From: Ophiosphaerella korrae
Lineage: Eukaryota; Ascomycota; Dothideomycetes; Pleosporales; Phaeosphaeriaceae
NCBI GenBank assembly: GCA_028456385.1
Contig: JALNQF010000328.1
Span: forward strand, 1-46,426
Direction: 5' to 3'
Length of the DNA: 46,426 bases
The notes under the pieces were generated by a model. It ran no database searches and was not told the DNA's origin. It was given only the letters and a program-made list of their open reading frames with translations. A program made the translations under genes and the position numbers. Shown in pieces: positions 10,417-20,906 of the stretch (positions are counted from its first letter, which is position 1; every line of letters starts with the position of its first letter).

Positions 10417-10906
10417 TGCCAGATGTGACGCTGCCAGATGGAGCTGAGCTAGCTCGTACGATTCAGATGGCGATCGATCATCACGATGCTAGTGTGCGTG
10501 CCACGGGCTAAGCGAGCTATGGGGCTGCCGCATCAACTCAACCATTGCGCATCAACGCACCAGGGCCAGCCGGAGAACTGAGATCTGGCTCGGCACGGCT
10601 ATCGTCAGTATGATGGCTCATCACGTCATGACCTGACTGCGTAGAGCCGATACATTAGTCAACCATGAAACTCGAGATAACGGCTCTCCATCACCAAGTC
10701 GCAACTGCATAGAGACGAGTATATGAACTAGAGGATATAGCAGCAGATACAGATAGAGAAGAATAATTAATCAACTCACTTCAATCGACCTGATCAACCC
10801 CTGAATTCAATCAGAGACTAGTGATTCATTTATCGCGAACGATCATAACATACTTGCAATCAATCTACGGTCCACATCCATCACTGAGTGACCCTCCGAA
10901 CTGACG
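10417..10906 (+). mobile_element. Solo LTR, long subtype
   Basis: The element starts TGCCAGATGTGACGC (diverged TGTCAG) and ends near CCGAACTGACG (diverged CTGACA), about 490 bp. It carries the family's central segments (GGAGAACTGAGATCTGG, CGTCATGACCTGACTGCG, CTCGAGATAACGGCTCTCCA) and an ACGAGTATATGAA promoter-like site. The ends are mutated, and the flanking bases give no exact target duplication. Confidence 0.75.
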
Positions 10907-11792
10907 CAACTATGGAAGACTCACGTGACAGTCTGCAGGTCATGATATGCCGAGTCGCCGATTAATCACGTGCTCCTCCAAGCAAATGCGTGGCCAAGCA
11001 TCACTTGGTGTACGTGGCTGAATTTCGCGGCTCAGCGCTAGGAGCAGCTCGCAACAACGAGGAGATAACGTCCATCCCGCATTAGCGGGAAACCCCCCTC
11101 ACCGAGATGGAAGCGAGATATGACCACTACTCGCCACCCCGCATAAGTCTGCAGCATTATGCCGGATGTACTGCAAGCCTGTAGATGTTTCTCTTTTTAC
11201 CTACCGCTCTACAGGATGAAAATTACGCACTTGGGGTGGTGCGATTGGTTGTTTTGTACGCAGCATCTACGGCAATCTTTGCTCTGCACCCCGCGCTCAT
11301 TTGCGCGTGTGCTGATTTCGGAACGCTAGGTCGCTAGGACCACCAACTAAGCACCTTACACTAAGCTTTTGAGACTTTCAGCCTTGCGTGTGTGCATTCC
11401 GGGAGTTTCTCCGCATAGAGAGATCTGCGCCAAGCGCAGGCAACTTTAGCGGCTAGACTAAGCGCGCTTCCATGGTGCTGTACTGATCCTACGGCTTGAG
11501 TATTGTATACTACTCTATGTCCAATCAGTTACGCCCACTCAACGTGCCTAGAAACTTCTAGGAGCTACTACGCGATAGCTGTTTTAGGAAATCTATGCGC
11601 ACGTTAAGTTAGTTACATGCTGTTGTCTAGTGTACAGTACGCTACTACAAGTGTATACAACTAATAGGCTAGTGTTTACTTATGTTACGCATGATAGGCG
11701 TTATTAGGATACTTTAAGTGTTTATACTACTAGCAGTATTATCACATCCTAGGCGTATTATGTGCAAGTGTAAAAGAAGAGAAGAAGGTATA
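10907..11792. other. Intergenic, downstream of the NACHT-WD40 gene
   Basis: No ORF with recognisable content was seen. The part from about 11520 to 11790 is TA-rich and stop-rich, as in RIP-affected DNA, while the earlier part has ordinary composition. The NLR transcript should end here, but no polyadenylation signal could be singled out. Confidence 0.5.
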
Positions 11793-14593
11793 CTACAAAG
11801 CAATCGCTAGCAAAGACACCCGACCAGACACTAAACCTAAAGCAACTGTGTCTCTGTACACCGCAGCAGAAACATTCCGGTACTCTGGCGGTAGCCAAAG
11901 CATTCTTGAGCCCTGCAACGCTATCCACTGCTCATCGACAAAGACCTCTGGAAGAGTCCCGTGGTCTGAAGAGCGGGGACTAAGGCAGATGTCGCCGCGA
12001 TTAGTGTGCAGGAGAGTTCCGTCGTCAGAGAAGGAGAGCGTGGAGACATAACTATCCACAGGGAAAGTCTGCACCAGCGCGCCTGTACCCGCGTCCCAGA
12101 GCTTGACCGTCTTGTCGTATGATGCCGATGCCGGCATCTTGCCGTCTGGCGAGAAGGCCACCGCCCTAACCTCCCTAGAATGGCTCTCGAGCGTCTGCAC
12201 CAGCACGCCTGTCTCCGCGTCCCATAGCTTGACCGTCTTGTCGTCTGATGCCGATGCCAACATCTTGCCGTCTGGCGAGAAGGCCACTGCCCTGACCCAG
12301 TCGGAATGGCCCTTGAGTGTCTGCACCAGCGCGCCTGTCCCCGCGTCCCATAGCTTGACTGTCTTGTCGTCTGATGCCGATGCCAGCATCTTGCCGTCTG
12401 GCGAGAAGGCCACCGCCATGACCCCCCCAGAATGGCCCTCGAGCGTCTGCACCACTCCACTCCACTCGCTGTCTACCTGAGGCAGCAGCCTCATCCACTG
12501 CGGTATCTGGCTCTCAAACTGCCTCTTTACTATGCTTGTGCTCGGCGCAAATACAAGCCCGCTGCAGTACACCTGCAACGGCCACTGCTCGATGGCCGGC
12601 CGGAAGTACAGTGCGAACCGCTTCATGTCGTGCACGAAGGCGTACAGGCTGGGACAATCGCTTGTCTTTTAGATTGTCAGTAATAACCTTTACCTGTAGC
12701 AAAGGCACTTACCAGTGTGACTGACTCCAGCATGCTGATGGCATGGATGCCTTCCGACACCTTGCCCATCCACCCTAGCGCCTCCAGCCAGTGGAGGCAG
12801 TGCTTTTGCAGGAAGCTGTGCACCTGGTCGCTATCGCTGAGCCGAGCGCCACTCTTCGCAAGATGCTGGATCCAGTAGCGGCATGCATACTGCAGCTCTG
12901 GAGGAAGACACTGCTCTAGTTGCTTGCTCTCTATACCAACTGCATACATGCCAGGAGCTCCCACTTCACAGACGTCTTGCTCGAGGAAGCTCGACATGAG
13001 TTGTAAGCAGTTGTCTGCCAACCGTCGGTGCATCTGCTTCTCATCTACCCAAAAGTTGGCGTCGCGGCACCGATCTCTGCTCAGCAGGAAGTCGCGAAAC
13101 GATGGATGGTGTAGGCGAAGTGGCGCACTTGCTTCTTTTGGAATGTCGAGGATAGCGTGCAGATCCTTAAATGTCTGCATTACTTTCGTTCCTGTAACGT
13201 GGAGTAACTTGCCTAAATGTGCAACTGGAAGGGGGGACAACAATGTAACAGTACTTCCAAGCACGTATCTCAGCCTTTTGTAGAATTCTTGCTTTTCTTT
13301 GTTGTTCCAGGTTGGGACGGTGCAACCTTGCAGAACTGTTAGATATATCCAATCGAGCCGACGTTCCGGTGTCACAGTTTTGCCAACAAGAATGCCGAAG
13401 AGCCATTCTTCGACGGATGCCTGGTTATAACCAAGTCTGAAGACGACCATGACCCAAGTCAAAATGCCGCTTGTGTACCAGATCAGGTTAGTAGTCAGCA
13501 GCTGTAAGACAATGTCGTATATTGTTCGGCTGCCATCGTTTAGTGTGGCAGGAGCGTTTTGAAGAAGCGTTCGCAACCTTTCCTCAACGAGGGGCGCTTC
13601 TGATATGAACCGATAGGCGGTTGCAGCCCAGATGAAAAGACCGCCTGCGTTTCTGACGAGAGTTTTGACGTCAGGCTCACTCGGCCAGTCGCGTAGGTCT
13701 CGAACGTTTGCGAGAGCCCTGAGACGATATTCTAGGAAGAGGCTGATATCGCCATCGACGATCGACCGCGATATGTTGTGCAGCACAAAGTTCTGGTGCT
13801 CGGCATCTGGCACCTCGTAGAACCCGTGGCGGATCGGCACTTCCGGCCTGCTTGTCAGGAACACCCGCAATCGGGCTGTCGTGAGCGACTGAACCCCAGC
13901 TAATAGCTGCACGATCATGCGGACGTTGTTCTCGTCCTCGCACTCGTCGAGCGCATCGACGACCAGAAGGAACGAGTCGTTGTCACTAAGCTTCGACAGT
14001 GGCCGGAGCACGAGATGCTGCCATTGATCGCGCAGCGACTGGCTGGCAATGTCATTGCATTCTGCTACCGCGTTGCAGATGTGCTGCTTTGATGCTGGCA
14101 CGTTGCGCGCAAGCTGCAGCGCGATGCTCGTAACAAATCTGCCTGCGTGGCTGACATCGCCGCCGCCCCGCGAGAAGAAGAAGCTAGCCGCGAGACGTTG
14201 CTTGTTGTGGTAGCTGCGCGCTACGGTTCGCGCAATCGTCGACTTGCCCGTCCCTGCCAGCCCGTTCAGCCAGAAGATGCATCGCTCGTCGTGCCCGTCT
14301 GCCCAGCCGTGTATCTCGCGGAGGAGGTCGACGCGCGTGTCGGGGAGACATTCAGGCTCGTGCTGCTTCGCGAACGCGTTGAAGGGCGCGTCTTCAGCCA
14401 GCGGTAGACGACCGAGGGTGTACTCGGGCCCTGGTGTTGAGGTGTCTGCTTAGCGTCTTAGCGTCCCGTTCTTCCTGACAGCCCAAGAGCCTTAGGTGGA
14501 GTCATGTTGCAACGTACCAAAGTAGACAGAGCCTTCTATGGTGTGAGCCTGGACGCTGGAGTAGGCGTTGCCGAAGGAAGTCGCGGAGGCCAT
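11793..14593 (-). CDS. NACHT-WD40 NLR (STAND) protein, intact, three exons
   Basis: Exons 14593-14518, 14445-12713 and 12665-11793 are joined by GT-AG introns of 72 and 47 bp and give an uninterrupted 893-residue protein. The start is fixed by MASATSFGNAYSSVQ; a conserved LPDTR segment precedes the NTPase. P-loop GLAGTGKST has its Lys at residue 93, Walker B FLLVVDALDE is at about 184-193, and a sensor-like LTSRPEV is near 223. An all-helical NACHT-associated region follows, then SDCPSLYAFVHDMKRF (spliced across intron 2), the usual fungal linker to WD40 repeats. From residue 674 come three 42-residue WD40 repeats plus one diverged blade and a tail. There is no large effector domain: only about 35 residues precede the NACHT module. 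Family knowledge: such proteins (HET-E/HET-D type) oligomerise on ligand recognition and drive incompatibility-type death or immunity. Specific function here is unknown. Confidence 0.9.
12067..12445. repeat. 126-bp WD40-coding tandem repeats (high internal conservation)
   Basis: The motif GTCTGCACCA begins at 12067, 12193, 12319 and 12445, exactly 126 bp apart (42 codons). The three intervening units differ at only a few positions each, and several differences change amino acids (for example GHSDWVR versus SHSREVR). This pattern of near-identical repeats with variable surface codons is known for fungal incompatibility WD40 genes, where units are reshuffled. Confidence 0.9.
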
Positions 14594-14907
14594 GGCATCG
14601 CTGCAGCAGAGCATGTATCTGCGATAGTGCGTCTACGGTGATAGTCTGCGGCGCAGTGCCTAGTGGGCTTCAGCCTGGTGGTCTTTCAGCCTGCAGCCTG
14701 ACGACCGAGCAGTCACTCGCGAGGTCCTCGGCTAGGGTTAACCATGCATACATCCGCCTGGTCGTCGACTCGCTCACCCCGCCAGCCTCGCAACGCATCC
14801 GATGCACTGTGTATACATGGTTCTATCCAGAAGCACTGTGTGTTATGATGGACAAAGACAAAGTCATTCGGCTGGGCACGTATCCTACCTTGCGAACGCA
14901 ATACATA
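14594..14907. promoter_or_regulatory. Presumed promoter region of the NACHT-WD40 gene
   Basis: This 314-bp interval lies between the NLR start codon (minus strand) and a truncated LTR. No ORF was recognised and no clear TATA box was seen on the minus strand. The call rests on position only. The LTR at 14908 points away from the gene. Confidence 0.3.
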
Positions 14908-15195
14908 TGTCAGATGAGCTGGCTTACGAGCCAGCTCACGAATCGATTCAGATGACGATTGAGATGGTCAACCACAACCAACTCAACTGCAGCGCACCCT
15001 GGAGAGCCGCAACGCACCAGCGCAGGCCGGAGAATTGAGATCTTGTTCGGCAATCACATGACTAACGGCTATCGTCAATATGATGGCTCATCACGTCATG
15101 ACCGGACTGCGTAGAGCCGATACATGAGCAAAACACGAAACTCGAGATAACGGATCTCTATCACCGAGCCGCAACTGCGTAGAAACGAGTATATA
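14908..15195 (+). mobile_element. Solo LTR, 3' part missing
   Basis: It starts TGTCAGATGAGCTGG and carries the family core up to the promoter-like ACGAGTATATAGATTG, then passes directly into transposase-coding DNA without the expected CTGACA end. It is about 92 percent identical by eye, over some 215 bp, to the inverted copy at 16640-17014, so the two are close relatives. The 3' half and the transposase N-terminus were probably lost in one deletion. Confidence 0.75.
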
Positions 15196-16639
15196 GATTG
15201 AGAAACTTTGCGTCACATATAGCTCGAGAGCTAGTTAGCTAGAGCTGGGTCACTCGCTTCCTCTACCGAAACAACAACTTAGTTGTATCCAAATGGACTA
15301 CTGGTATGGACTACACACGCTATAAAGCTAACTCTTATACAAAGTATAAGCTATACTTTGACTGCTTACATCAGAAGATAGAGGAATATCAGATAGAACT
15401 ACGGCATACGTACAATATGGATGAGAAAGACTTTACGATTAGTACCACTAGGAGGTCCAAACATATCTTTAGCCGAGCAATGTGGGAGACAAAGGAAGTC
15501 CGAGCAGCTCTCTAAGATGGCTCTCGCAAGCGGATAACTGTCTAAGCGTGTGCCTGCGCAGACGGGACATGTCTGCCGCCTGGACATGTCTACGCAGTTG
15601 CCCAAGAAGCTATAAGATTAGCATGGGTGGACGCAATTGGGACTGGAGAGCATCAAGTCTTTGTTAGCTCATGTCTATCTGGGTGGACAAATGACAACGT
15701 TGGTCTAGCCTGGCTTGAGCACGTGTTTAACCGCTTTACTGCTGTCGGATTTGAAGCGTCACGGGTTGATGGATGTGAACCGGAATAGGATTGAAGGAAT
15801 GTGATAATTGTTCGTGATGAGTGTGTCACTGATTGATTGCAAGTGGTTGATAAGATTGAGTGGGACTCGAGAGCGAGTTGAATTGACCGATTGTTCCTCT
15901 ATTATCTGCCTGCCGGCTCCTATTGATAACCTTCGTGATGCTCTTTGATTGCTCTCATGCTGAAGGATTTCTCTTTGTTGAGCCGGCGCGTTGCCTGATT
16001 GCGGCTCTCCTGTTAAAGAGATGCGCCGCAGCCGAGTTGGTGCGTCGCTACAGATTCTGCGTGTTCCTGGAATCTGCTGATTGGCTCGATTAGCTAGTGG
16101 TGCGCACGTGCGATACTCGATCAATCGCCATCTGAATCTCGTGAGCCATCTGGAAGCGTCACATCTGACAACGGCAGGCAAAGCCAGACGCTCCTATCAG
16201 TTACTCATCTTAGATGGTCATGGCTCACACATTACTCCAGATTTCATTGATTTTTGCGATGAAAATAGGATTCTACTTGCTATGTTTCCTCCTCATTCAA
16301 CTCACTCCCTCCAGCCGCTCGATATAGTAATGTTTGGGCCTCTCGCCTCTGCCTACTTAGTTGAACCCACTCACTACCTTGAGCAGGCCCAAGGCCTCAT
16401 CGCAGCTAGCAAAGGCGACTTCTTTCCACTCTTCAAGAAAGCCTAGATAATATCCTTCAAAGCTTTAACAATAATCAAGCCCTTTGAAACTACAGGCATC
16501 CAGCTAAGAGACGCTGATAGGATCCTCAAACGGTTTACTCGCTCGCTGGCTGACGAGAGCCAGAGTTCTGCACCGCTGTTACGCCTCTCTACTAGTGACT
16601 TGAGGTAGATGGATAACCTTATCCAGAGTGCTGTAAGGG
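15196..16639 (+). pseudogene. Fot1/pogo-type (Tc1-mariner superfamily) transposase relic
   Basis: In one frame the reading runs NFASHIARELVS, SWVTRFLYRN, SYTKYKLYFD, HTYNMDEKDF, SGWTNDNVGLAWLE, LILDGHGSH, FPPHSTHSLQPLD and KGDFFPLF, the DDE_1 signature series of Fot1/pogo transposases. The three catalytic Asp (MDEK, LDGH, QPLD) are all present. It is dead: stops at 15240, 15513, 15540-15551 and 16444 and again before MDNLIQSAV, most explained by C-to-T or G-to-A changes; the N-terminal DNA-binding part is absent; and an LTR sits inside at 15743-16170. The 3' end is cut by the LTR at 16640. Confidence 0.9.
15743..16170 (-). mobile_element. Solo LTR inserted in the Fot1 transposase
   Basis: Plus-strand reading starts TGTCGGATTTGAAGCGTCAC and ends GCGTCACATCTGACA, 428 bp. 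Flanks are ACTGC (15738-15742) and ACGGC (16171-16175), a 5-bp target duplication with one later change. Deleting the element plus one flank copy joins FNRFT to AGKARRSYQ in frame, proving insertion into a once-continuous coding sequence. It belongs to the same subtype as the copy at 20907. Confidence 0.9.
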
Positions 16640-17014
16640 TGTCAGAATTGATGGTCACTGATTGATTAATGTGGATAGTTGAATTGATTCGAATTAGTTG
16701 ATTGCTCTGTCTCCTTTCTGCTGCTCTATCCCCTAGCCTATATACTCGTTTCTACGCAGTTGCGACTCAATGGTGGAGAGCCGTTATCTCGAGTCTCGTG
16801 GTTTGCTCATGTATCGGCTCTACGCAGTCCCGTCATGACGCGATGAGCCATCATACTAGCGATAGCCGTTATTCATGTGATTGCCGAACCAGATCTCAAT
16901 TCTCCGGCCTGCGCTGGTGCGTTGCGGCTCTCCAGGGTGCGCCGCAGTTAAGTTGATGTGTCGCCGGGTGTATCCGCAATCTGCTGATTGGTGCCTCATG
17001 ACCTAGCTGGCAGA
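16640..17014 (-). mobile_element. Solo LTR, complete or nearly so
   Basis: Plus-strand reading starts TGTCAGAATTGATGGTCACT. The promoter-like TATA site (reverse of ACGAGTATATAGG) lies near 16740 and the family core at 16790-16940. The distal end is diverged and taken as ...CGGCACA at about 17014. It truncates the transposase after IQSAVR. The target duplication is unclear. Confidence 0.7.
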
Positions 17015-17164
17015 TAACGGCACAGGAGGGACAACGCCGCGGCCGCGTGTGCCTGAGGACGAGGCGGTCTGGGGCCGGACATCTTGAAGTTTGAGCGTTG
17101 AACAAGGACATCTTGGAGTTTGAGCGTTAGACGTAGTACGTAGTAGCAGGGAACGAGCATAGGT

Positions 17165-17199
17165 GACGATACGAAGAAAGAAGAGCGGCGGCGCGCTGA
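17165..17199. repeat. 35-bp dispersed repeat, second copy at 41991-42025
   Basis: The segment beginning TGACGATACGAAGAAAG and ending GGCGGCGCGCTG recurs at 41991-42025 with one mismatch. There it is part of a degenerate tandem array. It probably belongs to a dispersed element not otherwise recognised. Confidence 0.7.
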
Positions 17200-17271
17200 A
17201 GCCCCAAAGTTATCCGCTGCGGGTGTTCGTTCTCATCTTCCTAGTCAACGGAAGCAACACACTTTTTTGTT

Positions 17272-18162
17272 CTAGTGAGGCTCGTCAAACGATATTATAT
17301 GTATTTGACGCAAGCGTAGTTGTTGCCGCAGCAGTTGTTGCCGCAGTAGTTGTTGCCGCAGTAGTTGTTGCCGCAGTAGTCGTTGCCGCAGTAGTCGTTG
17401 CCGCAGTATAGGAAGTGCTGGTGTTGAGGGCGATTTCGTTTCTGCTATGGTAGGAGGAGATGAATGAGAGGCAAGCGTATTAGCACGTGCACTTATATCT
17501 TGTTCGCCTAGCCGCCAATGCATAGACTCAACTGACCGCCAGGGAATGCCCATCTCAGTAGCTACCTCCTGCCACATTTGGTCTTTGTACCTAACCGTAA
17601 GTATATTTTAGCTGCAATCTGGTAGCAATTTATTGAAGATTATTTCTTACCGTTCATAGAGTCTACTAAGTTTATCTAGATAGTTTTGGTAACGTAGGCG
17701 GCAGGAAACACGGCTTCGTTTAGGAAACCTTTTGGCGATATCGCTCCATTTCATCCCTTGGCCTCGTAGCTCGATAACCAGTTTGTCTTCTTCCTTGGTC
17801 CATTTGGACCGCTTCCTGGATGGTGGCTCTTCAGGCAGCGGTGTCGGCGACGCCTGTCTCTTGGCTGTTTGACGACATGAGCCATTCGTCACTGGTAGGC
17901 CTTGGACTCCCGCTTGACCTGCATGTCCCGCGTAAGAAGCATGTTTACTTTGGGTTGTAGGCCCAGGCAAGACCAATCCATCGAGCACCAGAGTTTCAGT
18001 AGAAGCAGAACGCTGCGTGTGCATTGATGGAACAGGCGGAGTAGGCGTGTGCGTTGATGTAGCAGGCGGGGCAGGCGTGCGCGTTGATGGAGCAGATGTG
18101 CGTGTTGTCGTTGGTGCTAAATGGTCCTCCTGGTCTTTATTCAGCAGCTTGTCGATATCCAT
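17272..18162 (-). CDS. Myb/SANT-like DNA-binding protein, two exons
   Basis: Exon 1 (18162-17651) and exon 2 (17590-17272) are separated by a 60-bp GT-AG intron and give 276 residues with no stop. The start chosen is the Met of MDIDKLLNKD, conserved-looking; an upstream in-frame Met would add 17 hydrophobic residues. Residues 1-110 are Thr/Pro-rich and presumably disordered. A basic stretch (SRKRSK) leads into a Myb-like helix bundle at about 118-166 (WTKEEDKLVIELRGQGMKW, WSDIAKRFPKRS, CRLRYQNYL). The junction LYERYKDQMW and MGIPWRSVESMHWRLGE matches the second conserved block of this fungal family, so the splice is trusted. The C-terminus carries an LRQQL repeat tract. Likely a nuclear regulator; its target is unknown. 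Confidence 0.8.
17318..17408. repeat. 15-bp coding minisatellite (LRQQL/LRQRL repeats)
   Basis: A 15-bp unit GTAGTTGTTGCCGCA is repeated about six times with single-base variants. It encodes Leu-Arg-Gln-Gln/Arg-Leu repeats at the C-terminus of the Myb-like protein on the minus strand. The unit length keeps the frame, so alleles could vary in tail length. Confidence 0.85.
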
Positions 18163-18311
18163 TGTAACTAGTAGTAGCCAAGCAGGCACGCATTCCAGTG
18201 TCCAGAGAACCATTATCTGGGTTTATATTGGTCGATTCGCGGCAGACCAAGTGTCGTCGCTCTAAGGAAGTGCTGGGTGCTTTTTTGGCTAGGTAAACAT
18301 GGTTGCCGTAG

Positions 18312-19285
18312 CGTCTAGACTGCGGCTAAAGGTGGGGAGGTAGTGCATTACGTTCAGCTCTCAAGCGAGATGGGTTGTGTATTACTGGTTGCTGGGAGCC
18401 ATGCGCTTGACATGTGCTAGAAGGAACATTGGTTCGCTGGCGTTCCCCAGGCACCGCGAACTAGAGCCTGGGCCGAGTATGGGGTGACATGTGCCAGGAG
18501 GAACATTGGTTCGCTAGCATTCCCTAGCTGCGAACTGAGCCAGGCCTGAGAACTAGCGGGAACATGACTTCAGCAGCGCACTAGATTGTTCGTCAGGCTG
18601 GGTTAGGCCTTGGGGCTTGACTGACGGCGAGCCTGGAGACACCGGCCGGCGATGTTGAGCCTCCTACTAAAGGAAGGTATTGGTCCAACAATACAGCCTT
18701 AACTCCCTTGGCATACTGTTTTCAGGCAGAGCCGGCTACTAGAGGTTCAGGTATTACAGGTTCTGGATGAGCCGAGAGTGGGCTGTACTAGGCGTCCGAT
18801 GGCGTAGATCGCGCGATAGGGCAACCAGCAAAAGTTGCTGTGGTAGAGAGCTGCGAGCTTGACTAACTGCGAGCTGGCCACGAGCCAAACTAATTGGGAA
18901 AAGAGCAGTGGCGAGTGGCGGCAACACGACAGGCCGGCCGCTTCATTCGCGAGAAACGGTTGCAGGCTGGTGTTGGTGGCTCGTGCTGAAAAATACACTG
19001 TTTCAGTCGACCAAGAGGCCGCTGACAAGGAGGTGCGGGGTACACGCGGCGTCTAGACTACGGCTGAAGGTGGGGAGGAGGCAAGTGCATTATGTTTCAT
19101 TGTGTATTACACTGAGAAAAATGCTGGTTGCTGGGAGCCATGAGTGTGGGATTCGCTAGTGTTTGTCAGCTGGAGGCTGGGGCGAGTATGGGTTGTGTGT
19201 GTGGTGTTGCCGGGAGCCATGGGTATGAGATGCACGAGAAGGAAAATTGGCTCGCTGGCGTTCCCTAGCTGCGAATTCGGCTAAC
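18312..19285. repeat. Imperfect direct duplication of about 235 bp in intergenic DNA
   Basis: Blocks at about 18312-18550 and 19048-19285 share ordered segments: GCGTCTAGACTRCGGCTRAAG, TGGTTGCTGGGAGCCATG, GGCGAGTATGGG and TCGCTGGCGTTCCC. A shorter unit (GACATGTGCYAGRAGGAACATTG plus TTCGCT) occurs twice inside the first block and once, diverged, in the second. No coding sequence was recognised in 18163-19617. The duplicates may be decayed non-autonomous elements. Confidence 0.6.
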
Positions 19286-19617
19286 CTATGAACTGATGTT
19301 CGTGGCGGACTTTTGAGCTGCGTGCAGCCGCCTAGACACATGCCTGCTCGCTACGCCCAGGTTCGCGCAATCCCTATGCCTATCCGCATGAACATGCCTG
19401 CTCTTCGCAACTCGGGACGCTTGCTTCAGCCTCCAGCTACGCACGGCGCACAATGCACCGCTCCACGCCCACCCCGCCAGCCCTCGAGCCTACATGAGTA
19501 GGGTAGAGCTCACTTTTGCTCCGCCGCAGCTCTGCACCGCTCTCGACCGTTCGCGGGCACGTCAGCCACATTATTATCGCGCAGTCACCCGAGGCCGCCT
19601 CGACCCGCCGCTCGTTA

Positions 19618-20604
19618 TGAACAACCCCAACTTCCCCCAGAACGCCGTGGACCCGGGTCTCGGTCCCGGCCTGCACCACTTCGTCCAGGTCTACTGCACC
19701 CAACTCCAGCGGGGCAAGATCCCTCACGGCTGGCGGCAGGCCGTCTCACCCGAGGAGCGCGGCCGGCTCGCCCTCAATTTCTTCACCCAGTACTGCCTGC
19801 TCAAGCCCAACACGCCAGAGATCGTAGCCATGCGTGGCTCAGTCAAGTTCGAGACCTAGACCTTGCTGGCTGCCTCAAGCAAGGACCAGTACCTCAAAAA
19901 CTACAAGCGGAAGCTCATAATGTTTACCAACGCCCGCCAGATGCAGAACTCCCTCGATCAGATAAACAACAACCCTATGAACCCCATGAACCCGGGTCAG
20001 CCCATGAGCGTGATGCTACAGCCGGGCATAATGCCACAGCCAGGCTCTCAGGGCCAGTGCCAGCCTACGCCGCAGCAGCAGTTCAATCCTGCCTTTTCTA
20101 GCCCCCAGCTTCAGCAGCCTATGCAAATCTCCCCCGCCCCATGTCGCAGAATCCATCGTCCATGGGGCTCAACAACCTAAACGCGCTGAACCTCAGCTAG
20201 GCCCAGAGCCCCCAACAGCAGCAGTTCATCGACCAATTTGCAAGCAACTCATGAAGACGAGCAAGGAAGAAATCAGTCGGAAGTTCTGCCTGGATGTGCG
20301 GGCATGGCCCGAGGACACGAGGCAGCAGATCATCGCCCAAGGCATCGACCCGCTCTTTATTCGCTTCCGGCAACATGCTGAGATGCTCTTTGAACAACGT
20401 GCTCTGGGCATAATGCCCAACCAGATGGGCATTAACCAGCAACAGTCGGGCCAAGATTTCGATATGAGCTCCTTTCCGAGTCAACAGATGGAGGTTATGC
20501 ACATCCAAGACCAAGGCGCAACCATCGTCCCAGCCAGCAAGTTTATAACAAATAGTATGCAAATGAACGACTTCTCTGATCAAAGTCTATGTCCATGCGG
20601 TTAA
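19618..20604 (+). pseudogene. MED15-like (Mediator subunit 15, KIX region) relic
   Basis: NNPNFPQNAVDPGLGPG is followed by QLQRGKIPHGWRQAVSPEER and LNFFTQYCLLKPN, resembling the N-terminal KIX domain of fungal MED15. After a stop (TAG 19857-19859) the same frame continues SSKDQYLKNYKRKL and a long Gln/Asn/Pro/Met-rich tract, typical of MED15 linkers. A frame change near 20245 leads to EEISRKFCLDVRAW and MLFEQRALGIMP, then a stop at 20602-20604. In the living protein, KIX binds activator domains at the Mediator tail. The stop, the frameshift and the short length (about 330 of an expected 800-1000 residues) point to a truncated second copy. The family call is by motif memory only. Confidence 0.5.
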
Positions 20605-20906
20605 GAATGGAACGGAGCGGCTAGACGAGTTGGTCCGTCGGGGTATTATCGGAGTCTAGGGTATTCCAAGAGAACTCACATGTCTCATAGTCTCTCATTT
20701 ACACTCGTTCGCGCTCATTTGCACTGCTCCTGTCAATCCTTACATAGCACTATACTTAAAACAGCAAATTCGAGAGACTACTACCGAAGCTCCACAATCA
20801 AAAATGTATTCGTGCTCTACGTTGATGTCTCGGGCGATATCTACTCGCGGATACACACATCTAAAGCATACACAACGCCTCGAGATACGCCATTCTCGCA
20901 TCTCCC

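Noticed and set aside
12103..12480. Plus-strand frame of 125 codons over the WD40 repeats
   Set aside because: It is the antisense shadow of the 126-bp WD40 repeats and repeats with the same period.
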